Below, one piece after another: positions 8,334 to 16,675 of a DNA stretch of 60,298 nucleotides. A program made the position numbers and the translations under genes. Below the pieces are notes generated by a model. It was not told the DNA's origin. It worked only from the letters and a program-made list of their open reading frames with translations, and did no database searches. The stretch's first letter is position 1. Each line of letters starts with the position of its first letter. Location: contig CALXRL010000013.1 of NCBI GenBank assembly GCA_944390735.1, positions 1 through 60,298 on the forward strand, read 5' to 3'. Origin of the DNA: an uncultured Victivallales bacterium. Its GTDB lineage: Bacteria > Verrucomicrobiota > Lentisphaeria > Victivallales > UBA1829.

Positions 8334-10022
8334 TCAGGTATACTTGAGCACCTCTTCCATGGTGGTTTCCCCGTTGAGGATGGCTCGGACGCCGTCCTCG
8401 CGCATGGTCACCATGCCCAGCTCCCGCGCCTTCTCGCGGATCGCGATGGTCGGCGCGTTCGCCAGAATCAGATCGTTGATCTTCGGGTTCATGACCAGAA
8501 GCTCCGTGATCGCCTTTCTGCCCTTGTACCCCGTGTTGTTGCAGTAGGGACAGCCTTTGCCGTAATAGAACATGTTTTCGCCGACATCGGCGCGTTCCAG
8601 TTCCAGCATTTTCAAGTCGTGATCCGAAGGACGGAACGCGGTCTTGCACTTCGGGCAGACGCGCCGCAGAAGACGCTGCGCCAGAATGCCGATCAGCGCA
8701 CTGGTAATCAGGAAGGGCTCCACGCCCATATCCACGAAACGGGTCACAGCGCCCGCGGCGTCATTGGTGTGAAGCGTGGAGAAGACCAGATGGCCCGTCA
8801 GAGCCGCCTGAACCGCCATCTGTCCGGATTCAATGTCACGGATCTCTCCGAGCATGATGATGTCCGGGTCCTGACGCAGGAAGGCGCGAAGCGCACGGTC
8901 GAAGGTCATGCCGACCGCCTCGTTGATCGGCAGCTGAATGATGCCTTCCAGGTCATACTCCACAGGGTCCTCCGCGGTGAGGATCTTATCCTCCACCTTG
9001 TTGATCTCCTTCAGAGCGGAATAGAGGGTGGTTGTCTTTCCGGAACCGGTCGGACCGGTCACAATGAAAATTCCGTTCGGGCGGGTAATCATTTCGCGGA
9101 TCTTCTCGAGCACATCCTCGTTGATTCCCAGAACGTCGAGATCCAGATTCACCACGGACCGGTCAAGAATTCGAAGCACGACCGATTCCCCGAACTGGGT
9201 CGGCAGAGTCGACACACGCAGGTCAATCGGCTTGCCGGCGATCTTGAGCTGGATCTTTCCGTCCTGCGGACGGCGGCGCTCGGAGATGTTCAGTCCGGAC
9301 ATGATCTTCACCCGGCTGATGACCGGAATGGCAAGATTCTTCGGCGGCGGCGCCATCTCATAGAGCGCACCGTCGACACGGTAGCGGATCTTGAATTCGT
9401 TTTCAAACGGCTCAAAATGGATATCCGACGCCTTGTCCTTGATCGCCTGATACATGACGGCATCCACGAAGCGGACAATCGGCGCGTCGTTGGCGGCATT
9501 GGTGACGGCGTCCTCGTCGTCCTCGTCGACATCGGCGACATCCTGCATATCCATTTCTGCAAGGACGTCCGCCGCGGAGGCGTCGTCGTTCGGATAATAT
9601 TTGTCCAGCGCCTTGTCCACCTGCTCCTCCGGCGCCACCAGAATATTCACATCGTGGCCGATGATGAAGCGCATCTCATCCGCAATCTGGTAGTTCAGCG
9701 GAGAACGCAGCGCCGCGTAGAGCGTGGAACCGTCATAGGAGACCGGAACCACGCCGAGCATCCGGGCGTTCGTGGGAGAAACCAGCTTGATGACCTCCTC
9801 CGGAATCTCCAGCGAAGAGAGATCAATCACCTCGGTTCCGAGTCCGTGGGCGATCTGCTCCAGAATCTCCTCCTTGGTCAGAATTCCGAAATCGACCAGC
9901 AGCTCCTGAAGAGGAGTTCCGGTGCGTTCATGTTCCTCCACCACCTGCGCGAGCTGTTCCTCCGTGCAGCATTCGTTGGCGATCAGGATATCCTTCAGGG
10001 TCTGATTTTCCGTATCCAGCAT
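8334..10022 (-). CDS. gspE: GspE/PilB-type secretion or pilus assembly ATPase (paralogue 1)
   Basis: This 562-aa cytoplasmic ATPase would power pseudopilin assembly. It has an N-terminal GspE_N/MshEN-like domain (residues 1-150), a linker rich in Asp/Glu, Walker A GPTGSGKTTT, an Asp box and Walker B DPDIIMLGEIRD, a His box (TGHLVFSTLHTNDA) and a C-terminal tetracysteine zinc motif (CPKC ... CPYC). The start ATG has GGAGA upstream. It follows its paralogue by 15 bp on the same strand, so the two are one transcription unit. No gspF/pilC, gspD or prepilin peptidase is in the window. The two paralogues could serve different pilin sets; the pseudopilins at 3182, 20018 and 45422 are candidate clients. 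Confidence 0.92.
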   Translation of the reverse strand: MLDTENQTLKDILIANECCTEEQLAQVVEEHERTGTPLQELLVDFGILTKEEILEQIAHGLGTEVIDLSSLEIPEEVIKLVSPTNARMLGVVPVSYDGSTLYAALRSPLNYQIADEMRFIIGHDVNILVAPEEQVDKALDKYYPNDDASAADVLAEMDMQDVADVDEDDEDAVTNAANDAPIVRFVDAVMYQAIKDKASDIHFEPFENEFKIRYRVDGALYEMAPPPKNLAIPVISRVKIMSGLNISERRRPQDGKIQLKIAGKPIDLRVSTLPTQFGESVVLRILDRSVVNLDLDVLGINEDVLEKIREMITRPNGIFIVTGPTGSGKTTTLYSALKEINKVEDKILTAEDPVEYDLEGIIQLPINEAVGMTFDRALRAFLRQDPDIIMLGEIRDIESGQMAVQAALTGHLVFSTLHTNDAAGAVTRFVDMGVEPFLITSALIGILAQRLLRRVCPKCKTAFRPSDHDLKMLELERADVGENMFYYGKGCPYCNNTGYKGRKAITELLVMNPKINDLILANAPTIAIREKARELGMVTMREDGVRAILNGETTMEEVLKYT

Positions 10023-10037
10023 TGTTCAGTCTCCATA

Positions 10038-11753
10038 TTAATCCGCGTCGCCGACGGTCGCGCCGATGACTTCAGACAGTGTTGTAATGCCCGCCGCCGC
10101 TTTCCGCAGGGCGTCTTCGCGCAGGGTTCTCATTCCGGATTTCCGCGCGGCCTCGCGAATGGTCGATGCGGCGACCTTTTCATAGATCAGGTCCTGAATC
10201 TCCTCGCCGATCATGAAGATCTCATAGATGCCCACGCGGCCCTTATATCCGGTTCCGCCGCAGGCGGGGCATCCGGTTCCCTTCATCAATGTGGCCTGCG
10301 AGAGGAACTTGTCGTCGAGTCCGAGCATGCGGATCTCGTCGGGAGTCGCGGTCGTATGCGCGGCGCAGTTCTTGCAGACGCGCCGCAGAAGGCGCTGCGC
10401 CATCACCGCCCGCACCGAGGAGGCCACAAGGAAGGGTTTCACTCCCATATCCACCAGTCGTGTCACGGCACTGGGCGCGTCGTTGGTGTGGAGCGTGGAG
10501 AACACAAGGTGTCCGGTCAGAGAGGCGTTGATGGCGATTTCCGCCGTCTCCAGGTCTCGGATCTCTCCGACCATGATGATGTTCGGCGCCTGACGGAGCA
10601 TCGCCTTCAGCGCGGCGGCAAACGTCATATGCGCCAGCGGATTCACCTGCACCTGATTGATGCCGGGAAGCATGTACTCGACCGGGTCCTCCACCGTGAT
10701 GATTTTCCGGGTCGGTTTGTTGATGGTGTTCAGAAAGGCGTACAGGGAGGTGGTCTTTCCGGAACCGGTCGGACCGGTCACAAGGAAGATTCCGTCCGGA
10801 TAGTTGATGATGCGGTTGATCTTCTCCTGGTCGTCGGAATAGAAGCCCAGCTTCGGGATGTCCAGCTGAATGCTCGCCTTGTCCAGAATACGCATGACGA
10901 TGCTTTCCCCGTGCGTCGTGGGAATGGAGGAGACGCGCAAATCAATATCCTTGTTCTTCAGTTTGATCTGAATACGGCCGTCAAGCGGGATGCGCTTTTC
11001 GGAGATGTCCATGTGCGCCATGATTTTCAGACGGCTTGTGATGTTCGCCTGAAGATATTTCGGCGGCCCCTCCTGTTCCCGCAGAGCTCCGTCGATGCGG
11101 TAGCGGATGCGGTAGCGTTTCTCCATCGGTTCCATGTGAATATCGGAGGCCTTCATGTTGAAGGCGTTGATGATGATCTGGGAAACGAGCTTGATGATCG
11201 GGGCGTCGTCCACGGTGGAGGTTCCGATGGTGCCGTCCTCCATGCCGTTGGTGATCTGTTCCATATCCTCCGGTTTTGCGAGGTCGTCGGTCATGGTGGC
11301 GAGTTTTTCCTCCTCGGTTCCGTAGGCCTGGACCAGGAGTTTCTCAATCTGTTCGCGGGGAGCGATGACGGCGTCGACATCTTTCTGAAGAATATAGCGG
11401 AGGGCGTCGAGCGTTTCCATCTTGGTCGGATCGCTCATCACGACCGTCAGGGTTCCGTTCTGCATTTTGTAGGGCACGACCTGATACTGTTTGGCGACCT
11501 CTTCCGGGACCAGAGCCGCCACTTCCGCTGGGATCACGACCCCCTCCAGATCCACGACCTCCAGTCCGTACTGTTCCGCGAGCATCGACTGGATCTGCTG
11601 TTCGGTCACCGCGCCGATGTTCTTCAGCGCATCGACGATATCAACCGCGCCGTCGGATTCGGCAACCTTCTTCCAGCCCTGTTCGACCTGTTCCGAGGTC
11701 ACCAGACCGTTTTCCTTCAACAATTCGAGGATATAATCACTGTTCTCAGCCAC
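10038..11753 (-). CDS. gspE: GspE/PilB-type secretion or pilus assembly ATPase (paralogue 2)
   Basis: This 571-aa protein has the same architecture as the next gene: an MshEN-like N-domain, Walker A GPTGSGKTTS, Walker B APNIIMVGEIRD, a His box, and the zinc motif CKNC ... CPAC. I choose GTG 11753 (VAENSDYILELL) over the longer frame from 11783 because AAAGAGGTG sits 6-9 bp upstream of it and the homologous fold begins there. A TTGACA at about 11819-11824 with a TAATAT 19 bp downstream may be the operon promoter; the spacing is long. Tandem GspE-like ATPases with no other secretion gene next to them are unusual. Confidence 0.9.
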   Translation of the reverse strand: MAENSDYILELLKENGLVTSEQVEQGWKKVAESDGAVDIVDALKNIGAVTEQQIQSMLAEQYGLEVVDLEGVVIPAEVAALVPEEVAKQYQVVPYKMQNGTLTVVMSDPTKMETLDALRYILQKDVDAVIAPREQIEKLLVQAYGTEEEKLATMTDDLAKPEDMEQITNGMEDGTIGTSTVDDAPIIKLVSQIIINAFNMKASDIHMEPMEKRYRIRYRIDGALREQEGPPKYLQANITSRLKIMAHMDISEKRIPLDGRIQIKLKNKDIDLRVSSIPTTHGESIVMRILDKASIQLDIPKLGFYSDDQEKINRIINYPDGIFLVTGPTGSGKTTSLYAFLNTINKPTRKIITVEDPVEYMLPGINQVQVNPLAHMTFAAALKAMLRQAPNIIMVGEIRDLETAEIAINASLTGHLVFSTLHTNDAPSAVTRLVDMGVKPFLVASSVRAVMAQRLLRRVCKNCAAHTTATPDEIRMLGLDDKFLSQATLMKGTGCPACGGTGYKGRVGIYEIFMIGEEIQDLIYEKVAASTIREAARKSGMRTLREDALRKAAAGITTLSEVIGATVGDAD

Positions 11754-11970
11754 TTTCCACACCTCTTTTTCTTGGTCTTGCACAACAACGCTCTATATTA
11801 GAATTCAGAAATAGCGCTTTGTCAAGTGTTTTTCCCAAGTTTTTTCCGGAGAGAAACGCAAAAAAAACAAGGATGCGGAACCCTCCGCAGGAGAAGAGAA
11901 AACGCGGAGAGGCCGGCACCCGGGAAAAACGACCCGTTCTCCGCGGGAAAGGAAACTCCGCTTCCGCACC

Positions 11971-11998
11971 TTTACAAATCACGAAACCGAGGTATAGT
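11971..11998 (+). promoter_or_regulatory. Promoter of the MFS transporter
   Basis: TTTACA (11971-11976) and TATAGT (11993-11998) are 16 bp apart, about 50 bp before the ATG at 12049. Confidence 0.55.
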
Positions 11999-12048
11999 AT
12001 CCCTTTGCCGAATCAGAATTTCAGAAATGCAATGGAAACGGAATCATC

Positions 12049-13401
12049 ATGATACGAAAACAGCCGCTTACGCCGGAACAGAAACAGATCTCCCAGCGCA
12101 ACTACAACTTCTTCAGCGCCGTGAACGGGGCCTCCTACATGTGTCTGGGAGAGACCGTGATTATTCTGTTTGCCGTGAAACTTCATGCGCCGAACATTCT
12201 GATCGCGGTCATCGGCGCGATGATGTATCTGGGATTTCTGCTGCTGCCGCTCGGCGTGATCCGCACCGGTCAGGTAGGTGCGGCACAGAGTCAGGCGGAC
12301 TTCTGGGTCTGCCGGAACATTGCGGCGCTGCTGGTGGCGGCGAGCGCCTTTCTGGTTCTGGTGTATCCGCCGCTGGCGATGGGGGTGCTTCTGCTGGGGA
12401 GTTTCCTGTTCTACGGATTCCGGGCGGCGGGAGTGGTGATGTCGCAGCCGCTGATCGGGGACATCACGACGGATTCGGACCGGGCGCGCCTGATTGCGCA
12501 GTCCACGGGGCTCTTCTATCTGACCGGAGTGCTTGCCATGATCTCGATCAGTCTGATTCTGAACTTCTGCGACAGCATTTATGTGCTGGTCGGAATCATT
12601 GTAACGGGAGCGACGCTTGGAATCACCGCCTCGGGCTTTATCCGGAAAATTGATGAGACCTCGGATCTCCAGCGCTCCGCGCGGAAGCCGCTTCTTCCGC
12701 AGCTTCTGGATGCGCTTCTCGACAAGACGCTGACCCGGCAGATCTATGCGGGATTCATGGTGAATCTGTCGATCATCATGCTGGCGCCGATTTCGATTCT
12801 GGCGATCAAGCGCGGATACGGAGTCAGCGACACGCGGGCGATTCTGTTTTCGATTCTCCAGTTTGCCTCGTCGATTGCGGCAACGCAGATCGGAGGGAAA
12901 GTCACGGAACGGATCGGTCCGCGAAAGGTTGCGATTGCCGCGTACTTTCTAAATCTGATTGTCTGTCTTTTCTGGCTTTTCGCGCCGTCCTCCGCGCGAA
13001 CGGAGGGGGGATGGTGGATTCTGTTTCTTCTGCCCTTTCTTGTGGTGGGGATGACGTCGGTCACGATGCAGAATGCGATGATCCACTATTTTCTGATGTC
13101 GGTGCCGAAAGCCAAACAGGTGGCGTCGTCGATGTTCGTGAATGTGGCGACGGGCGCGGCGGCGGGAGTGACGGGTATGCTTCTTGCGGGATTCCTGCTC
13201 AAATACGGGGAACGCATCGCCGGAACGGATGCGCCCCCGGAAAACACCTTCCGTTTTTATTTTGCGGCATCGGGAGTGATTTTTCTGCTCGGGGGCTGGC
13301 TGGTTGTCCGTCTGGTGCCGGTCATTGACACGTTCCTGAAGGACAACGGCATGGAGAAGACACGCACGGTTCTCCGGGAAGCGGTCAAGCAGCCCCGGTG
13401 A
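12049..13401 (+). CDS. MFS transporter
   Basis: This 450-aa inner-membrane protein has about 12 hydrophobic segments in two halves separated by a basic cytoplasmic loop (near residues 200-225, KIDETSDLQRSARK). The overall pattern fits the major facilitator superfamily; Gly-rich helices such as TGAAAGVTGMLLAGFLL and the short charged loops are typical. It could move a sugar, a drug or a nucleoside; no family-specific motif lets me choose. The gene has its own promoter and is followed immediately by a perfect 10-bp hairpin (13399-13425). It is isolated from the flanking operons. Confidence 0.8.
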   Translation: MIRKQPLTPEQKQISQRNYNFFSAVNGASYMCLGETVIILFAVKLHAPNILIAVIGAMMYLGFLLLPLGVIRTGQVGAAQSQADFWVCRNIAALLVAASAFLVLVYPPLAMGVLLLGSFLFYGFRAAGVVMSQPLIGDITTDSDRARLIAQSTGLFYLTGVLAMISISLILNFCDSIYVLVGIIVTGATLGITASGFIRKIDETSDLQRSARKPLLPQLLDALLDKTLTRQIYAGFMVNLSIIMLAPISILAIKRGYGVSDTRAILFSILQFASSIAATQIGGKVTERIGPRKVAIAAYFLNLIVCLFWLFAPSSARTEGGWWILFLLPFLVVGMTSVTMQNAMIHYFLMSVPKAKQVASSMFVNVATGAAAGVTGMLLAGFLLKYGERIAGTDAPPENTFRFYFAASGVIFLLGGWLVVRLVPVIDTFLKDNGMEKTRTVLREAVKQPR

Positions 13402-13425
13402 GAGCCGATGTTCAGTCGGCTCTCA
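13399..13425 (+). terminator. Hairpin at the end of the MFS gene
   Basis: TGAGAGCCGA (13399-13408) pairs perfectly with TCGGCTCTCA (13416-13425) across a 7-nt loop. It begins in the stop codon. There is no T-run on either side, so it may work by stalling or as a 3'-stabilising hairpin for this gene or for the relic gene converging on it. Confidence 0.5.
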
Positions 13426-14037
13426 GATGCCAGTTGTAAAGCGCGGTGCCGGCGATGAGTCCCCGCCCGGCAGCCGGAGATGGTTGCGGTAAAGATCCAG
13501 CGACGCATCCAGTTTTCCGAACCGATCGGTATGTCCGTGCACACCGGGCGAAGAAAGACGGAAAACGTTCCCTTCATAAAAATGCCAGGAATAATAATCC
13601 AGATTCGGATAGGTCCGTTCGGCGAACTTCAGCATGGCCCTGCCGCGCTGAAAACGATCCGCGTCCAGAACCGGAAGACAGCTGGAAGGACCGCCGACCT
13701 TCCAGCCGGGATTGCGCGCTTTGACCGTCTTCGCCGCCGGATTATGGAAATCAGCCGGCAGTTTCCAGGGATCATACTTTCCCGTGTTGTTGAAATACGC
13801 CCAGTCTGTGCCGATGTCGGATTCATTTTGACCTCACAGGATCCGCCTGCATATTCGCCGAGACTCTGCTCGCCGCCGGGCGATGGTGGCGGCGATCCGT
13901 TCCGCGGTCCTCTGGAACGGATCGACCGCCGGAGAGCTTCCGGTATTCGCAAGTTCCGGATCCCGGCAGCGAACGGCCTTCGGCATGGAATCAAAGCACG
14001 ATACGCTCATAAAGGGATCCGGATAACACGACGCCAT
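13412..14037 (-). pseudogene. Decayed GH39-like glycoside hydrolase fragment
   Basis: No single frame is open, but adjoining minus-strand frames read as one damaged protein. From about 14037 one frame gives a start-like MASCYPDPFMSV and DSMPKAVRCRDPELANTG. From about 13829 another gives IGTDWAYFNNTGKYDPWK, KARNPGWKVGGPSSCLPVL and LDYYSWHFYEG. A third supplies the ending IAGTALYNWHLRAD at 13412. The order 'W-x-Y-F-N', 'NP-KVGGP' and 'D-SWH-YEG' follows GH39-type beta-xylosidase/iduronidase relatives. At least two frame changes and a lost 5' part make it non-functional. The Glu normally following the first Asn motif is not seen. Confidence 0.6.
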
Positions 14038-14219
14038 CCGATCTGATTCTCCACATCCGTCTGCGGAGCGCCGCTCGGCTCCTCGCGGAAACCGACCGTC
14101 CGATCTTTCTCATCGCGGAACATGCCGGGTATAAAGCATGTCCAGCTTTGCCGCAAGTTTCAAAAAGCATTTCAAGTGCACCCCCCCGCGAATACCGGAA
14201 CAAATGCAGAGACTCCTGA
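14025..14219 (+). pseudogene. Relic of an AraC family regulator (C-terminal HTH only)
   Basis: The + strand reads TTPSDLILHIRLRSAARLL and RPIFLIAEHAGYK. After a one-base slip at about 14136 it reads MSSFAASFKKHFKCTP, and after a one-base excess in a C-run at about 14181-14187 it reads REYRNKCRDS and a stop at 14217-14219. That is the standard end of an AraC DNA-binding domain. Two single-base indels and the absence of everything upstream show it is dead. It abuts the decayed glycosidase head to head, so the two were probably once a divergent regulator-enzyme pair. Confidence 0.65.
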
Positions 14220-14305
14220 ATGCGTCCTGTTTCTCTCGAAGACGCGGCGTTCCTTTCCCCCTCCCCGTATCAACCGCCCCGACCGGAACGCTCCCCTTTT
14301 TCCTC

Positions 14306-14333
14306 TTGACATTTTCCGAAAAAGCGATATGGT
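14306..14333 (+). promoter_or_regulatory. Promoter of the sugar isomerase/epimerase-like gene
   Basis: TTGACA (14306-14311) and TATGGT (14328-14333) are 16 bp apart. Transcription would start near 14340, which excludes the longer frame start at 14138 and supports ATG 14414. Confidence 0.65.
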
Positions 14334-14413
14334 TATTCCATTCCCGCTTCTCACAAAAAATCACAGATCACGCATCCAGCCTTCGGGCTGCGCAACAGAG
14401 AAAGGAAAATACA

Positions 14414-15244
14414 ATGAAGATCTCCATGTGGACAGCATTCCTGGTGGAGGATTCCCCCGAATCCGCAATTGAAACCCTGGCCTCCTGCGGCTATCATCAC
14501 GCGGAATTCTCCGATGAACACGGGAAAATGCTCATGGACCGCCCCGATCCGCTGAAAGCCGCCGCTGAACTGGCGGACTTTGCCAACGATCACGGTCTGG
14601 TGCTGGAACAGGCGCATCTGCATCTCACCGCCGACATCTCCCATCCGGATCCCTCGCTCCGGCAATCCTTTCTTGATTTTCTGAAAAAAGAGCTCCGGGT
14701 CTATGAGCGTCTCGGCGTCAGAGCCGCCGTGCTCCACTGCGGGGGAAAAGCCGCCCGGGATCAGGGGATGCCGGTGGCGGATATCGACGCCATCACGGCG
14801 GCCTCCCTGATGGAACTCTGCGCATCCATTGAGGGAGGTTCCATTCGGATCGCCCTGGAAAACATTCCCCTCACTCAGCCCTTTGCCTCCGATCTCCGAC
14901 GCATGATCGCAAAAGTGAACCGTCCGGAACTGGGAATCTGTCTCGACACCGGTCACCTGAATCTTGTTCAGGGGGATCCCTGCGCCTTTCTCGAGGAGGC
15001 CGGCGATCTGCTCATCGCCCTGCACATTGCGGACAATCTCGGCAACGCCGATCATCACATGCTTCCCTGCGGACGCGGCACGGTCAACTGGTCCGCCTTC
15101 ATGAAGAGCCTGAAAACAAGTTCCTATTCCGGACTCTTCAATTTCGAAGTTCCAGGCGAACGCTTCCCCGTCAGCCGGCCGATTCAACTGCTGAAACTGA
15201 AATACGCGCTTGAGCTCGGAAAACTCATGTTTGAACTTCCCTGA
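14414..15244 (+). CDS. Sugar phosphate isomerase/epimerase family protein (xylose isomerase-like TIM barrel)
   Basis: This 276-aa cytoplasmic protein has the AP-endonuclease-2/xylose-isomerase-like TIM-barrel pattern. It begins with the strand MKISMWTAFLVED, continues with AVLHCGG, then ALENIPL and LGICLDTGHLNL, the metal-binding Glu/Asp/His positions of the fold, then ALHIADN and a C-terminal FNFEVPGE strand. It probably isomerises or epimerises a ketose or inositol-type substrate. I chose ATG 14414 since AAAGGAAAA precedes it and the barrel starts there. It converges on pepT with 8 bp between. The exact substrate is unknown. Confidence 0.85.
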   Translation: MKISMWTAFLVEDSPESAIETLASCGYHHAEFSDEHGKMLMDRPDPLKAAAELADFANDHGLVLEQAHLHLTADISHPDPSLRQSFLDFLKKELRVYERLGVRAAVLHCGGKAARDQGMPVADIDAITAASLMELCASIEGGSIRIALENIPLTQPFASDLRRMIAKVNRPELGICLDTGHLNLVQGDPCAFLEEAGDLLIALHIADNLGNADHHMLPCGRGTVNWSAFMKSLKTSSYSGLFNFEVPGERFPVSRPIQLLKLKYALELGKLMFELP

Positions 15245-15252
15245 ACGGATCT

Positions 15253-16488
15253 TCAGGGAAGCGTGATCCGCACTTCGGAGGGATCGGATGCCAGAAAGAG
15301 CAGCTGCTCCACCACCGCATCCATCTCCTCCGCGCAGGCGAATTCAAATTCGCCGTGAAAATTGTATCCGCCGGTTCCCAGGTTCGGACAGGGAAGCCCG
15401 CGAAAGGAGAGCATTGCGCCATCCGTTCCGCCGCGAATCGGAACGATCCGCGGAACGAGTCCCGCTTTGCGCGCGGAGTTCTCCGCCAGCGTAATCAGGC
15501 CCATGTTCCGGCGGATGATCTCCTCCATGTTGCGGTAGGAATCCTGCAGGGAGACCTTCACCGTTCCCGTCCCGTATTTCCGGTTCAGCGCGTCGGCGAT
15601 TTCCCGGATACGGCGTTTCTTCTCCTCAAAAAGAGCCGCATCGTGATCGCGCAGCAGGTACCGCAGAAGAGCCCTCCCGACCGTCCCCTCCATATGGATC
15701 AGATGATAAAAACCTTCCCGCTCCTCCGTTTTCTCCGGCACCTCGTCCGGAGGGAGCATGGAGTCGAACTCCATGGCAACCTTCTGAGCGTTCAGCATCA
15801 CATCTTTTGCCGAACCGGGATGCACGGAACGTCCGGTTATGGTGACCTCGACGGAAGCGGCATTGAAATTCTGATATTCGATCTCGCCAGCGCCTCCGCC
15901 GTCGACGGTGTAGGCAAACGCGGCGCCGAAATCGGAAACATCAAAGAAATCGGTTCCCTGTCCGATCTCCTCGTCCGGAGTGAATCCGATGCAGAGCTTC
16001 CGGTGCGGGATGGATTCGTTGACGATCCGTTCCACCGCCGTCAGGATTTCCGCGATGCCGTTTTTGTCGTCGGCGCCGAGCAGAGTGGAGCCGTCGGTGA
16101 CAATCAGAGTCCGGCCGGTCATGCGGTTCAGAACGGGAAAGCGGTCAGGCGAAAGCTCTTTTCCGGAGGAGCCCAGAGGAATGCTTCCGCCCTCATAGCG
16201 GACAATCTGCGGATGAACATCACGGCCGGACGCCTCCGAACTGGTGTCCAGATGCGCAAGCAGTCCCATGGGCGCAAGCGCTTCGCGACCTTTTGTCGCC
16301 GGAAGGGTCCCGAAGAGATACCCCTTGTCGCTCAGACGGACCTCCGAAAGGCCGCACTGTCTCATTTCGTCTGCCAGCGCCTCCGCGAAGATCTTCTGCC
16401 CCGGCGACGAGGGATGATTTTTCGAGTTTTCATCGGATGTCGTTTCATATTTCACATACCGGATCAGCCGTTCCACCGCTCTCATCAT
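15253..16488 (-). CDS. pepT: Peptidase T (tripeptide aminopeptidase, M20B)
   Basis: This 411-aa zinc aminopeptidase removes the N-terminal residue from tripeptides in the cytosol. It shows the M20 signatures: LLAHLDTSSEASG (metal His and Asp), TDGSTLLGADDKNG (bridging Asp), GFTPDEEIGQG (catalytic and metal Glu), VDGGGAGEIEYQNFNA, the dimerisation-domain segment with ITGRSVHPGSAK, and the late PIRGGTDGAMLS and CPNLGTGGYNFHGEFE (final His ligand). Length is normal for the family. Of the clustered start codons I take ATG 16488, with GAGG 7 bp upstream. Confidence 0.95.
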   Translation of the reverse strand: MMRAVERLIRYVKYETTSDENSKNHPSSPGQKIFAEALADEMRQCGLSEVRLSDKGYLFGTLPATKGREALAPMGLLAHLDTSSEASGRDVHPQIVRYEGGSIPLGSSGKELSPDRFPVLNRMTGRTLIVTDGSTLLGADDKNGIAEILTAVERIVNESIPHRKLCIGFTPDEEIGQGTDFFDVSDFGAAFAYTVDGGGAGEIEYQNFNAASVEVTITGRSVHPGSAKDVMLNAQKVAMEFDSMLPPDEVPEKTEEREGFYHLIHMEGTVGRALLRYLLRDHDAALFEEKKRRIREIADALNRKYGTGTVKVSLQDSYRNMEEIIRRNMGLITLAENSARKAGLVPRIVPIRGGTDGAMLSFRGLPCPNLGTGGYNFHGEFEFACAEEMDAVVEQLLFLASDPSEVRITLP

Positions 16489-16617
16489 AGCACCGCCTCG
16501 CATTCAATTATGGTTCTGCAACTTTTTCTGTAATATATCAGAAAAGGCTCCGGAAGTCAAAAAAGTTCCGGAATTCGCGTCCGCTCCTCCCTCCGGAAGC
16601 TCCACCGGAAAAGCGGC

Positions 16618-16653
16618 AAAAAAAAACCGCACCCGGAAGATTCCCGGATGCGG
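16618..16653 (-). terminator. Rho-independent terminator of the acetyl-xylan-esterase-like gene
   Basis: Read on the minus strand, CCGCATCCGG and CCGGGTGCGG form a 10-bp stem with one G-U pair around a 7-nt loop, followed by an uninterrupted T-run (16626-16618). It lies 23 bp after the stop at 16676. Confidence 0.9.
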
Positions 16654-16675
16654 TCGAATGTCCGGAACGAAACAG

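Noticed and set aside
8193..11801. A 1202-codon open frame on the + strand
   Set aside because: It is the antisense of thiI and the two GspE-type genes. The low-complexity His/Arg/Asp-rich translation and absence of any motif show it is a shadow of GC-rich coding on the other strand.
13480..14046. A 188-codon open frame on the + strand
   Set aside because: It is Arg/Ile-rich with no domain, and the opposite strand holds recognisable GH39-like segments.
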